A stretch of DNA of 35,799 nt. It comes from Actinomycetota bacterium. GTDB taxonomy: Bacteria; Actinomycetota; Actinomycetes; Nanopelagicales; Nanopelagicaceae. The DNA is taken from contig WLIQ01000008.1 in the NCBI GenBank assembly GCA_009726135.1, positions 1-35,799 on the forward strand, read 5' to 3'. The notes under the pieces are model-generated. The model was not told the origin of the DNA. It did no database searches and saw nothing but the letters and a program-made list of their open reading frames with translations. Below, piece by piece: positions 7,784-17,020 of the stretch. A program made the position numbers and the translations under genes. Position 1 is the first letter of the stretch, and each line of letters opens with the position of its first letter.

Positions 7784-9358
7784 TTAAATAGAGCTCATTG
7801 ATTCATAAATAGCTTTTAGCAAATCAGCATTTGCATCGCGCGATGGAACCTTTGCGACAACAATTGATATTCCCTGTACTGGGGCTGCTAAAGTTTTTTT
7901 AAGTTCGGCAATTGTTGTAATTGTTGAAGACTTAATTCCCATGGCTGCAGCAATTACGGCCGGATCTAAACCGTGGGGCGTCCCAAAGACTGTTTCAAAG
8001 CCGGGCAATCCGCGTTGTGGCAACGTGGAAAAAATCCCACCTCCATCATTATTAATCACAATAAAGCAGCAGTTGATCTCTTCATGGTGAATTAAGCCAG
8101 TTAAGTCATGCAAAAATGAAAGATCGCCTAGGACTGCAAATGTTGCTTTACTGGCAGATGCAATTCCTAGAGCTGTTGAAATATTTCCATCAATTCCAGC
8201 TAAGCCACGATTTGCATATGTGGTTATACCTTCGCGAGGGATTGCAAATCCTTCTAAGTCACGTATCGGACGTGAAGATGAAACAAAAAGCGTTGAACCG
8301 GCAGGGATACCCGCTGCAATCTCTTTAGCAATTACCGCTTCGGTGAATCCAGTTAATCCCTCAATCTGTTTTGCACATCGTGCGGCGTATTTTTTCCACT
8401 GCGCTAACCATTCCTCTGAAGCCTTTTTAGTATTTAGCTGGGGTATCTCAATAAATTTCTTATCCGCTGCGCGATCGCTATCAACAGTTGCCATACGAGG
8501 ATCAACCACTATTTGAGTCGGGGCTAACTTTATAAATGCATTAATTGATCTAGAAAGAGTAGTTCGACCAATAACAATCACGGTTTGTGGAATTAAGGCT
8601 GCACGAATCTCGGATGAAGTTAAAAATATTGATGCGTGCGCAATAGCACCTGGGAAGGAGAGTGGATCTTCAGTGATAATCGGCCAGCCCAATTGTGTGG
8701 CAAATTTTTCGACGCTCTGCGTGCTTAAACCTCCGCGGTCATGCCCAATAACTAGAACTCCACGATTTGCATCGCTTTTTAATGTCCCAGCTTTAGTTCG
8801 TGGCACAAACTCTTTTGGTGAAACGATAATTTCATCTAGCCACTGATTGGATTCATCAGGCAATGTTGGTTCATCAAATTGAATGTTCAAGTGGACAGGG
8901 CCATTTCGCAAACTATCGAAAGGTAGTTCCATTGGAAAAACTGGTCCGTCAATATCAGCAAAGTATCGAACCGCTTTTCCATAAATTCGAGCTTGCTCGG
9001 TGGTTTGATTAGCGCCAGTTTTTCGCAAAATAGCTGGTCGATCTGCAGTTAAAACTAATAGGGGTGCATTTGTATGACTGGCCTCTAAAACAGCTGGGTG
9101 ATAGTTAGCAACTGCGGTTCCGCTAGTACAAACAATTGGAACTGGGCGACCTGTAGCTTTAATAATTCCTAAGGCAAAAAACGCTGCAGTCCGTTCATCA
9201 ATTCGTACGTGCACTTTGATTAATCCGCGTTCGGCTGCGGCATTAAAGGCTAGAGACAGCGGAGCGTTGCGTGATCCTGGTGAAATAACTACATCAGTAA
9301 TTCCTACCTCAATAATCTGGCGAACTACTACGCGAGCAAGGCTGGTTGAGTTATTCAT
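7784..9358 (-). CDS. menD: SEPHCHC synthase (MenD), thiamine-diphosphate dependent
   Basis: Joins isochorismate with 2-oxoglutarate to make 2-succinyl-5-enolpyruvyl-6-hydroxy-3-cyclohexene-1-carboxylate. The N-terminal domain has ISPGSRNAPLSLAF (25-38) and the catalytic glutamate E55 in DERTAAFFALG, and VCTSGTAVANYHPAV follows. The C-terminal thiamine-diphosphate motif starts at GDLSFLHDLTGL and ends at INNDGGGIFSTLP. The frame stays open to 9400, but I chose the ATG at 9358: it overlaps the menC stop as ATGA, and the protein then begins MNNSTSLARVVVRQI, the expected start. That gives 524 residues. It is the third gene of a menB-menC-menD operon. Confidence 0.96.
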   Translation of the reverse strand: MNNSTSLARVVVRQIIEVGITDVVISPGSRNAPLSLAFNAAAERGLIKVHVRIDERTAAFFALGIIKATGRPVPIVCTSGTAVANYHPAVLEASHTNAPLLVLTADRPAILRKTGANQTTEQARIYGKAVRYFADIDGPVFPMELPFDSLRNGPVHLNIQFDEPTLPDESNQWLDEIIVSPKEFVPRTKAGTLKSDANRGVLVIGHDRGGLSTQSVEKFATQLGWPIITEDPLSFPGAIAHASIFLTSSEIRAALIPQTVIVIGRTTLSRSINAFIKLAPTQIVVDPRMATVDSDRAADKKFIEIPQLNTKKASEEWLAQWKKYAARCAKQIEGLTGFTEAVIAKEIAAGIPAGSTLFVSSSRPIRDLEGFAIPREGITTYANRGLAGIDGNISTALGIASASKATFAVLGDLSFLHDLTGLIHHEEINCCFIVINNDGGGIFSTLPQRGLPGFETVFGTPHGLDPAVIAAAMGIKSSTITTIAELKKTLAAPVQGISIVVAKVPSRDANADLLKAIYESMSSI

Positions 9359-10284
9359 CCCAATAACGACGCTGTTCTCATGATGCGATTCTTCCACCAT
9401 TCGTAGCGATCTGCCGACACATCAAGCCCAGAGAAGTTAGGAACGACATCATTGACTGCAATTGCGCCATCAATAATTGCAAGCTCGCCCAGATTCGATA
9501 CTAGTAATGAGCCTGTTGCCAGTCCGCACGCAAAATCTAGGTTAGGAAGTGCCGCAGCAAGTTTTAATCCGTAAGAAATTCCAACCGCGCTTTCTAACGC
9601 ACTTGAAACTACAACTGGAAGTTGGTGATGCTCGGCAAGTTTCATCGCGCGAGCGATTCCACCCAGCGGTTGAACTTTTAGCATCAAAATATCTACAGCT
9701 CCTTCTAGCTCCACTTCAAATGGATTCTCACTTTTTCGCAAGATTTCATCGCCAACTATCTTTACATTTACCCGTGATTTTAATTCGCGAAGCTCTGCAG
9801 TAGTTGCACATGGTTGTTCTACATATTCAATCTCTCCACAAAGTTCTAAAAAGTTAGTTGCTTGATCAACATTCCATAGCCCATTTACATCAATTCTTAA
9901 CTTTGCATCTGGCGCAATTGTGCGAACTGTGGCAATTCTTGCTAGGTCTTCGTCTTTGTTTTGACCAACTTTTATCTTGATTGTTGTGCAACCGGGAAAT
10001 GCAGAAAGTATTCGAGAGATCTCACCTTCTCCATTGAGCGCAGGTAAAGTTGCATTTACTGCAATCGTGCTTCGAAATAAGTGTGGAATAGGAACAGTTG
10101 CAGCTTCAATTGCACACGCGAGCCAAGGTGCGCACTCTTCATCTGAATATTCAAGAAAAGGTGAAAATTCAGCCCAACCTTGCGGACCTTCAAATAGGGC
10201 AACTTCGCGATGATCGACTCCACGAAAATTCGTCTTGGTGGGAAGGCTTACAACCCTTAACGAATCGAGAATTAGATCAAGCAT
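9355..10284 (-). CDS. menC: o-Succinylbenzoate synthase (MenC)
   Basis: Dehydrates SHCHC to o-succinylbenzoate; a member of the enolase superfamily. The 309-residue protein has the catalytic K-x-K pair K103/K105 (TIKIKVGQ), the metal ligands D132 (RIDVNGLW), E156 (YVEQPC) and D179 (VGDEIL), and the second catalytic lysine K203 (LKVQPLGG). The short form with a reduced N-terminal capping domain resembles actinobacterial MenC. Only three bases separate it from menB upstream, and its stop overlaps the menD start by four bases. The three genes are therefore surely one transcript. Confidence 0.95.
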   Translation of the reverse strand: MLDLILDSLRVVSLPTKTNFRGVDHREVALFEGPQGWAEFSPFLEYSDEECAPWLACAIEAATVPIPHLFRSTIAVNATLPALNGEGEISRILSAFPGCTTIKIKVGQNKDEDLARIATVRTIAPDAKLRIDVNGLWNVDQATNFLELCGEIEYVEQPCATTAELRELKSRVNVKIVGDEILRKSENPFEVELEGAVDILMLKVQPLGGIARAMKLAEHHQLPVVVSSALESAVGISYGLKLAAALPNLDFACGLATGSLLVSNLGELAIIDGAIAVNDVVPNFSGLDVSADRYEWWKNRIMRTASLLG

Positions 10285-10287
10285 GCT

Positions 10288-11166
10288 TTATGGACGCTTT
10301 GGAAATTTCCCGAAATCAGGATCGCGCTTTTCCTTATATGCATCGCGGCCTTCTTGGCCTTCTTCGGTCATGTAAAACAACAGCGTTGCATCGCCTGCCA
10401 ATTGCTGTACACCAGCTAATCCGTCATCTGCAGCATTTAAACTAGCCTTCAGTAATCGAAGTGCTAGCGGTGAGTTGCGAAGCATTTCGCGTGACCAAGA
10501 AACGGTTTCGGCTTCAAGTTCAGCAAGTGGAACAACGGTGTTAACAAGTCCCATATCCAATGCTTCTTGCGCATCGTATTGTCTAGTGAGAAACCAAATT
10601 TCACGGGCTTTCTTTTGGCCAACATGTGCAGCAAGTAAGCCTGCACCATACCCGCCATCAAATGAGCCGACCATCGGTCCGGTCTGACCAAATTTTGCAT
10701 TGTCAGCAGCAATTGTTAGATCGCAAACAACGTGTAAAACGTGTCCGCCGCCAACTGCCCAACCTGCGACCATTGCAACGACTGGTTTTGGTGTGCGACG
10801 AATTTGAACTTGTAAATCTAAAACATTAAGACGTCCAATACCTTTTTTGGCAAGCTTGTCATCACCCAGATATCCATCATCTCCACGAACACTGATGTCA
10901 CCACCAGAACAAAATGCTTCTGTGCCTTCGCCAGTAAAAATAATTACACCGACGTCTTCGTTGTCGCGTGCAAGATGAAAAGCTTCGATTAATTCAATAA
11001 TTGTTTGTGGGCGAAATGCATTGCGAAGCTGTGGGCGGTTAATGGTGATTTTGGCCATGCCATCACCCATTTGATATTTAATATCAGTGAAATCTTCACC
11101 ACCTGGCGCGCTTACCCAATTAGGAATCTCACGGCTACCGAAATCACGCTTGAAAGGCTTGCTCAC
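10288..11166 (-). CDS. menB: 1,4-Dihydroxy-2-naphthoyl-CoA synthase (MenB)
   Basis: Cyclises o-succinylbenzoyl-CoA to the naphthoate ring of menaquinone. The 292-residue crotonase-fold protein has the oxyanion-hole region [17 protein letters not shown] (84-100), [18 protein letters not shown] (133-150) and the MenB-specific [13 protein letters not shown] with catalytic-site S168 and D170, and ends with REKRDP-like [16 protein letters not shown]. It starts with GTG at 11166, preceded by a strong GGAGG ribosome site (11171-11175). It is the first gene of menB-menC-menD and diverges from menE across only 41 bases. Confidence 0.97.
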   Translation of the reverse strand: MSKPFKRDFGSREIPNWVSAPGGEDFTDIKYQMGDGMAKITINRPQLRNAFRPQTIIELIEAFHLARDNEDVGVIIFTGEGTEAFCSGGDISVRGDDGYLGDDKLAKKGIGRLNVLDLQVQIRRTPKPVVAMVAGWAVGGGHVLHVVCDLTIAADNAKFGQTGPMVGSFDGGYGAGLLAAHVGQKKAREIWFLTRQYDAQEALDMGLVNTVVPLAELEAETVSWSREMLRNSPLALRLLKASLNAADDGLAGVQQLAGDATLLFYMTEEGQEGRDAYKEKRDPDFGKFPKRP

Positions 11167-11170
11167 ATTT

Positions 11171-11175
11171 CCTCC
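11171..11175 (-). promoter_or_regulatory. Strong Shine-Dalgarno of menB
   Basis: GGAGG on the minus strand four to five bases before the GTG start of menB. It is the clearest ribosome binding site in the window and contrasts with the many gene starts here that have none. Confidence 0.75.
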
Positions 11176-11207
11176 ATAGTCTTTACAAGGGATACCCTAC
11201 GGGTGCA

Positions 11208-12284
11208 ATGGATACGAAGTCACAACGAGGTATTGACCGGGTTAACCCTGCGTGCACAATCCCTGATTTAGCCGCGCAAATCACCGCCGCCCTGGTTGGC
11301 AACGCCGCCGCCTTAGGAATCGGGGACATTCGATCCAATAACTGCCCATCAAATATCGCACTGGTAATTGGTACAAGTGGAACAACTGGAATGAGCAAAG
11401 AAGTTGCATTCACTTCACACGCATTACTTTCTTCAGCACGTGCCTCCAATAAATATCTGAAAGCACATGCTGGACAGATGTGGTCACTTTTTCTGCCTCT
11501 TACCCACATTGCTGCTGTTAATGTCATTCTCCGTTCAATGGAGTTAGGGACATTGCCAATTGATTTGCGCGAACACGAAGGTGAATATCCAAAAGTCGAT
11601 TTCACTTCAATTGTTCCTACCCAGTTATTTCGTGCCCTCAATGGCGATGATCGATTGCTACGTCATTTGCAACATGCCCAGGCCGTATTAGTCGGTGGCG
11701 CGGCATTGTCTGCGACTTTGCGCGACCAGGCGCAAACTCAAAAAATTAACGTTGTTGAAACTTATGGAATGACAGAGACATCTGGTGGATGCATTTATAA
11801 CGGAGAAGCTCTAGAAGGTGTCGAGTATTCAATTAATGAACGTGGATTAGTTCAGATTCGTGGATCAGTAATGTCACAAACATATTTGAATGCCCCAGAA
11901 CTTTACCGACTAAGCGATGGTTGGTTTATAACTAATGATCTTGGTGAAGTAATCGATGGCAAATTAAAGATTCTTGGTCGAGCCGATGATGTCATCATTT
12001 CGGGCGGTGAAAATATCTCTCTTACAGGTATCGAAGCGACACTTTCAATTAGATATCCCGAAATTGAATTTGCTGCTTTTGCGGTTAACGACATTCAATG
12101 GGGGCATGCTCTTCATTTAGCTGTAGTCGGGGAAATAAGCGAAAGTGAAATTTTGCATTACTTAGAAGCTGCACTTGGTTCGGCATCAAAACCAAAAGGA
12201 ATTCACCACTTAGAATCAATTCCTCTATTAGGTATTGGAAAAACTGACCGCATTGCTCTGGCAAAGATGGTGGGACATGAATAA
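11208..12284 (+). CDS. menE: o-Succinylbenzoate-CoA ligase (MenE), short actinobacterial form
   Basis: Activates o-succinylbenzoate as its CoA thioester for MenB. It is an adenylate-forming enzyme of 358 residues, shorter than E. coli MenE and similar to the mycobacterial form. The phosphate loop is IGTSGTTGMSKEV (residues 54-66), with Met where most family members have Pro. Further motifs are ETYGMTETSGG, the LGEVIDGKLKILGRADDVII core (A7/A8) with the GGENI hinge, and a C-terminal GKTDR lysine. The first 130 or so bases are richer in G+C than the rest. No ribosome site is visible; TACCCT at 11193-11198 lies nine bases before the ATG. menA follows with an 8-base overlap. Confidence 0.94.
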   Translation: MDTKSQRGIDRVNPACTIPDLAAQITAALVGNAAALGIGDIRSNNCPSNIALVIGTSGTTGMSKEVAFTSHALLSSARASNKYLKAHAGQMWSLFLPLTHIAAVNVILRSMELGTLPIDLREHEGEYPKVDFTSIVPTQLFRALNGDDRLLRHLQHAQAVLVGGAALSATLRDQAQTQKINVVETYGMTETSGGCIYNGEALEGVEYSINERGLVQIRGSVMSQTYLNAPELYRLSDGWFITNDLGEVIDGKLKILGRADDVIISGGENISLTGIEATLSIRYPEIEFAAFAVNDIQWGHALHLAVVGEISESEILHYLEAALGSASKPKGIHHLESIPLLGIGKTDRIALAKMVGHE

Positions 12285-13125
12285 GTGGATCCTTGGTGCA
12301 AGACCTCGCACACTGCCGGCTGCAATTGCTCCCGTTGTTGTTGCCACTGCTTTAGCTGGTAGTGACTGGAACTGGTTTCGCGCCGCACTTGCTTTAAAAG
12401 TGGGCATTTGGTTGCAGATTGGCGTTAATTATGCCAATGATTATTCAGATGGAATCAAAGGCACAGATACCAATCGAATTGGTCCTACGCGTTTAGTTGC
12501 AAGTGGTTTAGCTACGGCCAAGCAAGTAAAGCGCGCTGCGCTTATTTCTTTTGCTATCGCATCTATTGCTGGAATTTGGCTATCCCTACTGAGTTCACCT
12601 TGGTTGTTACTCGTTGGAGCGGCTGCAATTGCTGCAGCTTGGGGTTACACAGGTGGAAAAAACCCATATGGCTATAGCGGTTTAGGCGAAGTATCCGTAT
12701 TCATTTTCTTTGGTTTAACTGCAACAGTTGGAACGTACTATTCACAAACCAATCATGTCTCTGCTCTGAGTGTTTTATGTGCCGTACCCATGGGTTCCCT
12801 TGCCTGTGCAATCTTGGCAGTTAATAATCTCCGAGATCGTGGGCAAGATGAACTAGTTGGTAAGCGAACTCTTGCCGTAAGACTAGGTGATACAAAGGCT
12901 CGTAAAGGTTTTGTTGTACTGCTAGTTGTTGCCCATTTAAGCGCAGTTGCAACTTTAATTCCTTGGTCACTACTTACTTTGGCAGTGCTTCCATTAACGA
13001 TCTCAATCTCACGTGCAGTTTTGTCAGGTGCATCAGGGGCTAGCCTTATTCCGCTGCTGGGCAAAACCGGAAAACTGCAAATGTTTTTTGGGCTTCTCTT
13101 TGCAATAGCTCTAGCGATACACTAA
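12277..13125 (+). CDS. menA: 1,4-Dihydroxy-2-naphthoate polyprenyltransferase (MenA)
   Basis: Attaches the isoprenoid tail to dihydroxynaphthoate to give demethylmenaquinone, the substrate of MenG. It is an integral membrane UbiA-superfamily protein of 282 residues with about eight hydrophobic segments. The first Asp-rich motif is NYANDYSDGIKGTD (51-64), followed by RIGPTRLVASG, GKNPYGYSGLGEVSVF, and the second Asp-rich region NNLRDRGQDELVGKRTLAVRLGD. The open frame extends back to 12235, but I chose the ATG at 12277: GGTGGGA lies just upstream and the protein then starts MNKWILGARPRTLPAA, as expected. The overlap with menE is eight bases. Confidence 0.96.
   Translation: MNKWILGARPRTLPAAIAPVVVATALAGSDWNWFRAALALKVGIWLQIGVNYANDYSDGIKGTDTNRIGPTRLVASGLATAKQVKRAALISFAIASIAGIWLSLLSSPWLLLVGAAAIAAAWGYTGGKNPYGYSGLGEVSVFIFFGLTATVGTYYSQTNHVSALSVLCAVPMGSLACAILAVNNLRDRGQDELVGKRTLAVRLGDTKARKGFVVLLVVAHLSAVATLIPWSLLTLAVLPLTISISRAVLSGASGASLIPLLGKTGKLQMFFGLLFAIALAIH
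13118..13123 (+). promoter_or_regulatory. Putative -10 element TACACT for a leaderless transcript
   Basis: TACACT lies inside the 3' end of menA with exactly six bases between it and the ATG at 13130. A -10 hexamer there would place transcription start on the A of the ATG. No -35 box or Shine-Dalgarno is evident. Confidence 0.45.
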
Positions 13126-13129
13126 AGAC

Positions 13130-13384
13130 ATGTCCCGCATCCTGCCGATTCTTCTTTTAACTGGTTTCACAATTTATACGTTAATTGATTGTGCACGCAC
13201 CGATGAAACACAAGTGAGAAATCTGCCAAAGTGGGCGTGGATTTTAATTATTATTTTAATTGGAACTCTTGGCCCTCTTGCATATTGGATTGCCGGACGA
13301 CCAAAGCGCAAAGGTTTAGGTGGCGGACCAAAGCGCCGAATCTTGCCTCCGGATGATGATCCAGATTTCTTAAGAAAGCTCTAA
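13130..13384 (+). CDS. Small membrane protein with PLDc_N-type (cardiolipin synthase N-terminal-like) domain
   Basis: This 84-residue protein has two membrane segments (ILPILLLTGFTIYTLI and WAWILIIILIGTLGPLAYWI) separated by a short polar stretch CARTDETQVRNLPK, then a basic tail with GRPKRKG and an acidic end DDDPDFLRKL. The pattern of helix, D-C/polar, LPKW, helix, G-P-x-x-Y matches the PLDc_N family, a small module found alone or before phospholipase D-type enzymes. There is no catalytic domain, so its role is not known. It follows menA by four bases, but a -10-like hexamer suggests it can be transcribed separately. Convergent ccsB ends four bases beyond. Confidence 0.85.
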   Translation: MSRILPILLLTGFTIYTLIDCARTDETQVRNLPKWAWILIIILIGTLGPLAYWIAGRPKRKGLGGGPKRRILPPDDDPDFLRKL

Positions 13385-13388
13385 TCTC

Positions 13389-14282
13389 TTACAGCCCTGA
13401 GTACGTGTGCTTTCCAGTTCCCCAAATATTTACGTACACATAGTTAAATAAGAATGTTGATCCAGCAAATAAACATAGCCATGCAGCTTTGCGGCCACGC
13501 CAGCCAACAGTCACGCGTGCATGCAAATACGCGGCATATGCAACCCAAGTAATAAAGGCCCATGTCTCTTTTGGATCCCAACCCCAATAACGACCCCAGG
13601 CACTTTCTGCCCAAATTGCGCCGGCGATAACTGCAAAAGTCCAGAGTGGAAACACAAAAGCAACTAGTCGATATGAAAGTTGATCAAGCACTTCGAGTGA
13701 TGGCAGACGTTTAGCCCATGCCGTTCTTTCACCCCGTGATTCCATTGCATCCAAATAAAGATAAGCCGCAGCAATTACATTTGCTAAGAGGAAAACTCCA
13801 CCAGAAATAATTGCAGCAGAGACGTGAATTACTAACCATGTTGATTTAAGTGCCGGAACAAGCGGGGCGCTGGGACGATATAGAACTGCTACCGCAGTGC
13901 CAAGAGTAAGTAAAACTGCGATAGAAACTAATAATCCTAGCCAGCGAAGGTCATATTTACGGAGCGCAACTAGGTAGGCACCACAAAAAGCCATCGCACC
14001 GGTAATCGAGAACTCATACATATTTCCCCACGGCACACGACCGGCAGAAATGCCTCTGGCAACAACACCTGCGACAAGTAAAAGGAATCCTAAAATCATC
14101 ATCGCTGTTGCAATGCGCGCTACTTTTTCGGTGCGCTTGTAATCCAAAGTTTTCTTTGAATCCTCAGTTGTGATTCGGACCGCCCATGCAGTTTCAACCG
14201 CGTGAGCGAAAAATGACAATGTATAAACTGCCATTGATGAATAAATAAGGTAGTTAGAGAGGTATGCCCACGTACGTGCCAT
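13389..14282 (-). CDS. ccsB: Cytochrome c biogenesis protein CcsB/CcsA-type (ResC), heme handling
   Basis: System II cytochrome c maturation: this polytopic membrane protein moves heme and, with ResB, attaches it to apocytochromes outside the membrane. The 297-residue product has about eight membrane helices and the tryptophan-rich heme motif WGRYWGWDPKETWAFITW near residues 230-247, with conserved histidines in flanking loops (for example WLVIHVSAA and YLHARV). The stop of resB and this ATG adjoin (TAAATG). It is the last gene of the histidine phosphatase-tlpA-ccdA-resB-ccsB run. Confidence 0.95.
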   Translation of the reverse strand: MARTWAYLSNYLIYSSMAVYTLSFFAHAVETAWAVRITTEDSKKTLDYKRTEKVARIATAMMILGFLLLVAGVVARGISAGRVPWGNMYEFSITGAMAFCGAYLVALRKYDLRWLGLLVSIAVLLTLGTAVAVLYRPSAPLVPALKSTWLVIHVSAAIISGGVFLLANVIAAAYLYLDAMESRGERTAWAKRLPSLEVLDQLSYRLVAFVFPLWTFAVIAGAIWAESAWGRYWGWDPKETWAFITWVAYAAYLHARVTVGWRGRKAAWLCLFAGSTFLFNYVYVNIWGTGKHTYSGL

Positions 14283-15752
14283 TTAGTTCTCTCCCTTAAG
14301 CATCGTTACAAACTTTTGCATTTCGATATCTAATCCTGGCGCTGAATTCTTAGCTAATCCAGCAACTTCAATCGACTTTCCCGCGCGAATCCAGATTCGA
14401 CGCCTTCTGGTAAATAACGATGCAAGTAAGCCAAGGATGGCAACAATACCGCCGAGCAGCGCAAAGTTCTTGCCAGGATCGTTGACGATCTGAAGATTGA
14501 CCCATTGTTGGTATCCCTCAAATGTTATTGAGCCCTGCGGATAAATAAATGTCTCACCCGGCTTTAAGGATTTAAGTCCTACTTGCTTCATCTTAGAAGT
14601 ATCAATTCGATAGACCGATTGTGGAACGCCACTATCTAGACCTAAATCACCAATCCATGCAGATAATAAAAGCCTTGGATCAAGGGCTTCAGGGAAAACG
14701 CTGATTGCACCATTATTAGTACTGCGCGCATATGTTGGAACAAAGGAACCAACAAAACCAATTTGCGGATCCGCATCAGGAACTTTGATCGCACCGATGG
14801 ATCGAAGATTCCCATCTTGTGGCAAGAATGGAATTGGACCTTGCATCGCCACATTGCCCTTTGAATCTCTAACCGTTACCACAGGTGAGTATCCATTGGC
14901 TTGTAGGTAGATATTTGTATTTCCTACCTTTAAAGGCGAGTTAACTTTAATGACTCGCTGAGTAAATTTTGTTAAATCGCCTTGCGCAAATGTAACATCG
15001 AGGGTGTAGTCCTCTGGTGCGTTTGTCTCCACATTATATTTGGCCGTGAATTTATCTATTTTGATCGAAAAATCTGAAAGGTTATTTTCTTTAAAGAGTT
15101 TTCCATACTGCAAAGAGTCATAACTAGTTGGAGTATTCACAAATCTTTCGCCAACATTGAGTATTGCATCCCCCCGCATACCAAAAAGTGAACTAAAAGA
15201 AATTCCTAATAAAACAAGAATCAATGCCAGATGAAAAAAGAGGTTTCCAGTTTCACGAGAGAAACCTTTCTCGGCCGATATGGAACCATCTTTTTCTAAA
15301 ATTCTAAATCGATTTGTTTTAAACCACGCTCTTGCCTTGTCCAACTCATCACCCTGTGCAGTCCAAGAAGCGTGATGCTCCATGCGGTCTAAGTTTTTAG
15401 GGGTCGCCGGCGGAAGCGCACGAGCTGCATGGAAATGTTCGATTGTTCGAGGTAGAACACAGCCGATAAGGGAAATAAAAAGCAGAATATAAATAGCGCT
15501 AAACCAAGGTGAGCCATAGACATCGAAGAGAGAAAAGCGATCCATCCATCGCGAAAGATCTGGGGAATTCTTGAAATACTCGCTAACTTTCATTGGATTT
15601 TGTGTACGTTGTGGAATCAGAGAACCTGGAATAGCCGCAACACCAAGCATTAAAAGAAGAATTAGCGCCGTTCGCATACTGGTTAACTGGCGCCAGCTGT
15701 AGCGCAGCAGACCAACACTGCCTAGTTCTGGAATTTGTATTTCTTGACTCAT
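14283..15752 (-). CDS. resB: Cytochrome c biogenesis protein ResB
   Basis: ResB partners CcsB in system II heme attachment. The 489-residue protein has three N-terminal membrane segments (around SMRTALILLLMLGVAAIPGS, WFSAIYILLFISLIGCVLP and LFFHLALILVLLGISFSSLF), a large extracytoplasmic domain of about 240 residues, and a final helix (FALLGGIVAILGLLASLF) followed by a basic TRRRRIW stop-transfer. This is the usual ResB architecture. The start directly follows the ccdA stop, and the gene adjoins ccsB with no gap. Confidence 0.95.
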   Translation of the reverse strand: MSQEIQIPELGSVGLLRYSWRQLTSMRTALILLLMLGVAAIPGSLIPQRTQNPMKVSEYFKNSPDLSRWMDRFSLFDVYGSPWFSAIYILLFISLIGCVLPRTIEHFHAARALPPATPKNLDRMEHHASWTAQGDELDKARAWFKTNRFRILEKDGSISAEKGFSRETGNLFFHLALILVLLGISFSSLFGMRGDAILNVGERFVNTPTSYDSLQYGKLFKENNLSDFSIKIDKFTAKYNVETNAPEDYTLDVTFAQGDLTKFTQRVIKVNSPLKVGNTNIYLQANGYSPVVTVRDSKGNVAMQGPIPFLPQDGNLRSIGAIKVPDADPQIGFVGSFVPTYARSTNNGAISVFPEALDPRLLLSAWIGDLGLDSGVPQSVYRIDTSKMKQVGLKSLKPGETFIYPQGSITFEGYQQWVNLQIVNDPGKNFALLGGIVAILGLLASLFTRRRRIWIRAGKSIEVAGLAKNSAPGLDIEMQKFVTMLKGEN

Positions 15753-16478
15753 TTAAACCACCGGTATGAAATCAGATATGAGGGAACGGATTGAATTCAT
15801 CATCTGACCCCATAAGCCAGTAACTTCTAAAACACCAATGACAATCAGGAAGATTCCGCCAACCTTTGAAATTAGGTCCCCGCGCTTCACTAAATACTTA
15901 CGCATTTTTTCTGAGCGATCAAGAAATACGCCTGATGCAATGAAGGGCAAGCCCAATCCAAAGCAATAGCCAAGAGATAACAAAGCACCGCGAGCCGCAC
16001 TTGATTCCTGAAAAGCTAAAGTTTCAACGGCTGCCAACGCCGGACCAATGCAAGGTGTCCAGCCAATGCCAAAAAGAAAACCTAAAACTGGAGCACCAAT
16101 TAATCCTCCCGTTGTTTTAATTGTTGGTCGAAATGTTGGGGCAAAAGGAAATTTACCCAGAAAAACAAAACCTAAGAAAATAGTTATCAATCCGAGGATT
16201 CGCGAAATCACATCTTCATTTGCGGCTAAGTGATTTCCAATTCCTCCAAAAATTGCGCCATAGGAGACAAAGACCGCACTAAATCCAAGTACAAATAGGA
16301 TTGATCCCAGTAAGACCTTGCCACGATTGGCAGAAAAGCCTGCAGCAAAAGATAAATAACCAGGAACAAGCGGTAATACACACGGTGATAAAAATGAAAT
16401 AACTCCTGCAAGAAATGCAACAGGTAACGCAGTAACTAGGAAGCCGCTCATTATCTGTTCTACAAAGAAATCTTTCAT
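15753..16478 (-). CDS. ccdA: Thiol-disulfide interchange membrane protein CcdA
   Basis: CcdA carries reducing equivalents across the membrane to the extracytoplasmic thioredoxin that keeps apocytochrome c cysteines reduced. The 241-residue protein has about six membrane segments and the two redox cysteines in their conserved settings: C33 (FLSPCVLPLVPGY) and C143 (GIGWTPCIGP). Its start overlaps the tlpA stop (ATGA). A second in-frame Met at residue 10 could also serve as start. It is flanked by its likely partner, the thioredoxin-like lipoprotein, and by resB. Confidence 0.95.
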   Translation of the reverse strand: MKDFFVEQIMSGFLVTALPVAFLAGVISFLSPCVLPLVPGYLSFAAGFSANRGKVLLGSILFVLGFSAVFVSYGAIFGGIGNHLAANEDVISRILGLITIFLGFVFLGKFPFAPTFRPTIKTTGGLIGAPVLGFLFGIGWTPCIGPALAAVETLAFQESSAARGALLSLGYCFGLGLPFIASGVFLDRSEKMRKYLVKRGDLISKVGGIFLIVIGVLEVTGLWGQMMNSIRSLISDFIPVV

Positions 16479-17020
16479 TCAGCGCTCACCCGCTCAATCA
16501 AATCTGTTAGCGAAGCAACTGTGATTGCTCCCGAAATTCGTGCTGCAACTCCTCCTTTTTTATCAATAACAACCGTGGAGGGAATTGCGTTTGCAGGCAG
16601 AGAGCCTTTGAAACCAATTAATAATGAGTCATCGATGAGGGTTGGATAAGGCAGTGCAAAACGTCGCTGGAAGGCTTCAGCAGTTGCAGGATTATCACGA
16701 GTTAAAATTCCGATAAATTCAACATCGCTGTATTTAACTGCAAGGGCTGCAAGAGTTGGGGCTTCTGCTCTACATGGGGAACACCATGATGCCCAAACAT
16801 TTACTACGGCTACTTTGCCAACTTCATATTTGTAATTAGTGCCGGATAAAGTCATTCCGGACAAAGTTGGGGCTTCAATTCTTTTTTCAGCTTTAATAAA
16901 AGTAACTGCCCCATTGCCTGCAACAAAGCTTTCTTGAGAACTAGAAGTTCCTCCACCGCCGCACGAAGTTAATAACACTGCGATAGTGAGTACAGCAATA
17001 GCTTTAATTGCTAATTTCAT
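16475..17020 (-). CDS. Thioredoxin-fold lipoprotein (ResA/TlpA type)
   Basis: An exported thiol-disulfide oxidoreductase, most likely the ResA-type protein that reduces apocytochrome c. The 181-residue precursor has a lipoprotein signal ending in LLTSC with C20 as the lipidated residue, a Gly/Ser linker, and a thioredoxin-like domain with active site WASWCSPC (C80, C83) and the cis-proline segment ANAIPSTVVID. Its ATG shares a base with the upstream stop (TAATG), and its TGA overlaps the ccdA start. The neighbours ccdA-resB-ccsB make a cytochrome c role much more likely than general folding. Confidence 0.93.
   Translation of the reverse strand: MKLAIKAIAVLTIAVLLTSCGGGGTSSSQESFVAGNGAVTFIKAEKRIEAPTLSGMTLSGTNYKYEVGKVAVVNVWASWCSPCRAEAPTLAALAVKYSDVEFIGILTRDNPATAEAFQRRFALPYPTLIDDSLLIGFKGSLPANAIPSTVVIDKKGGVAARISGAITVASLTDLIERVSAE

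Noticed and set aside
11180-11208. A TTGCAC (17 bases) TAAAGA promoter-like pair reading towards menB
   Set aside because: Transcription would start at about 11173, inside the GGAGG ribosome site of menB, and so cut off the site. The match is probably chance, although some promoter must lie in this short divergent gap.
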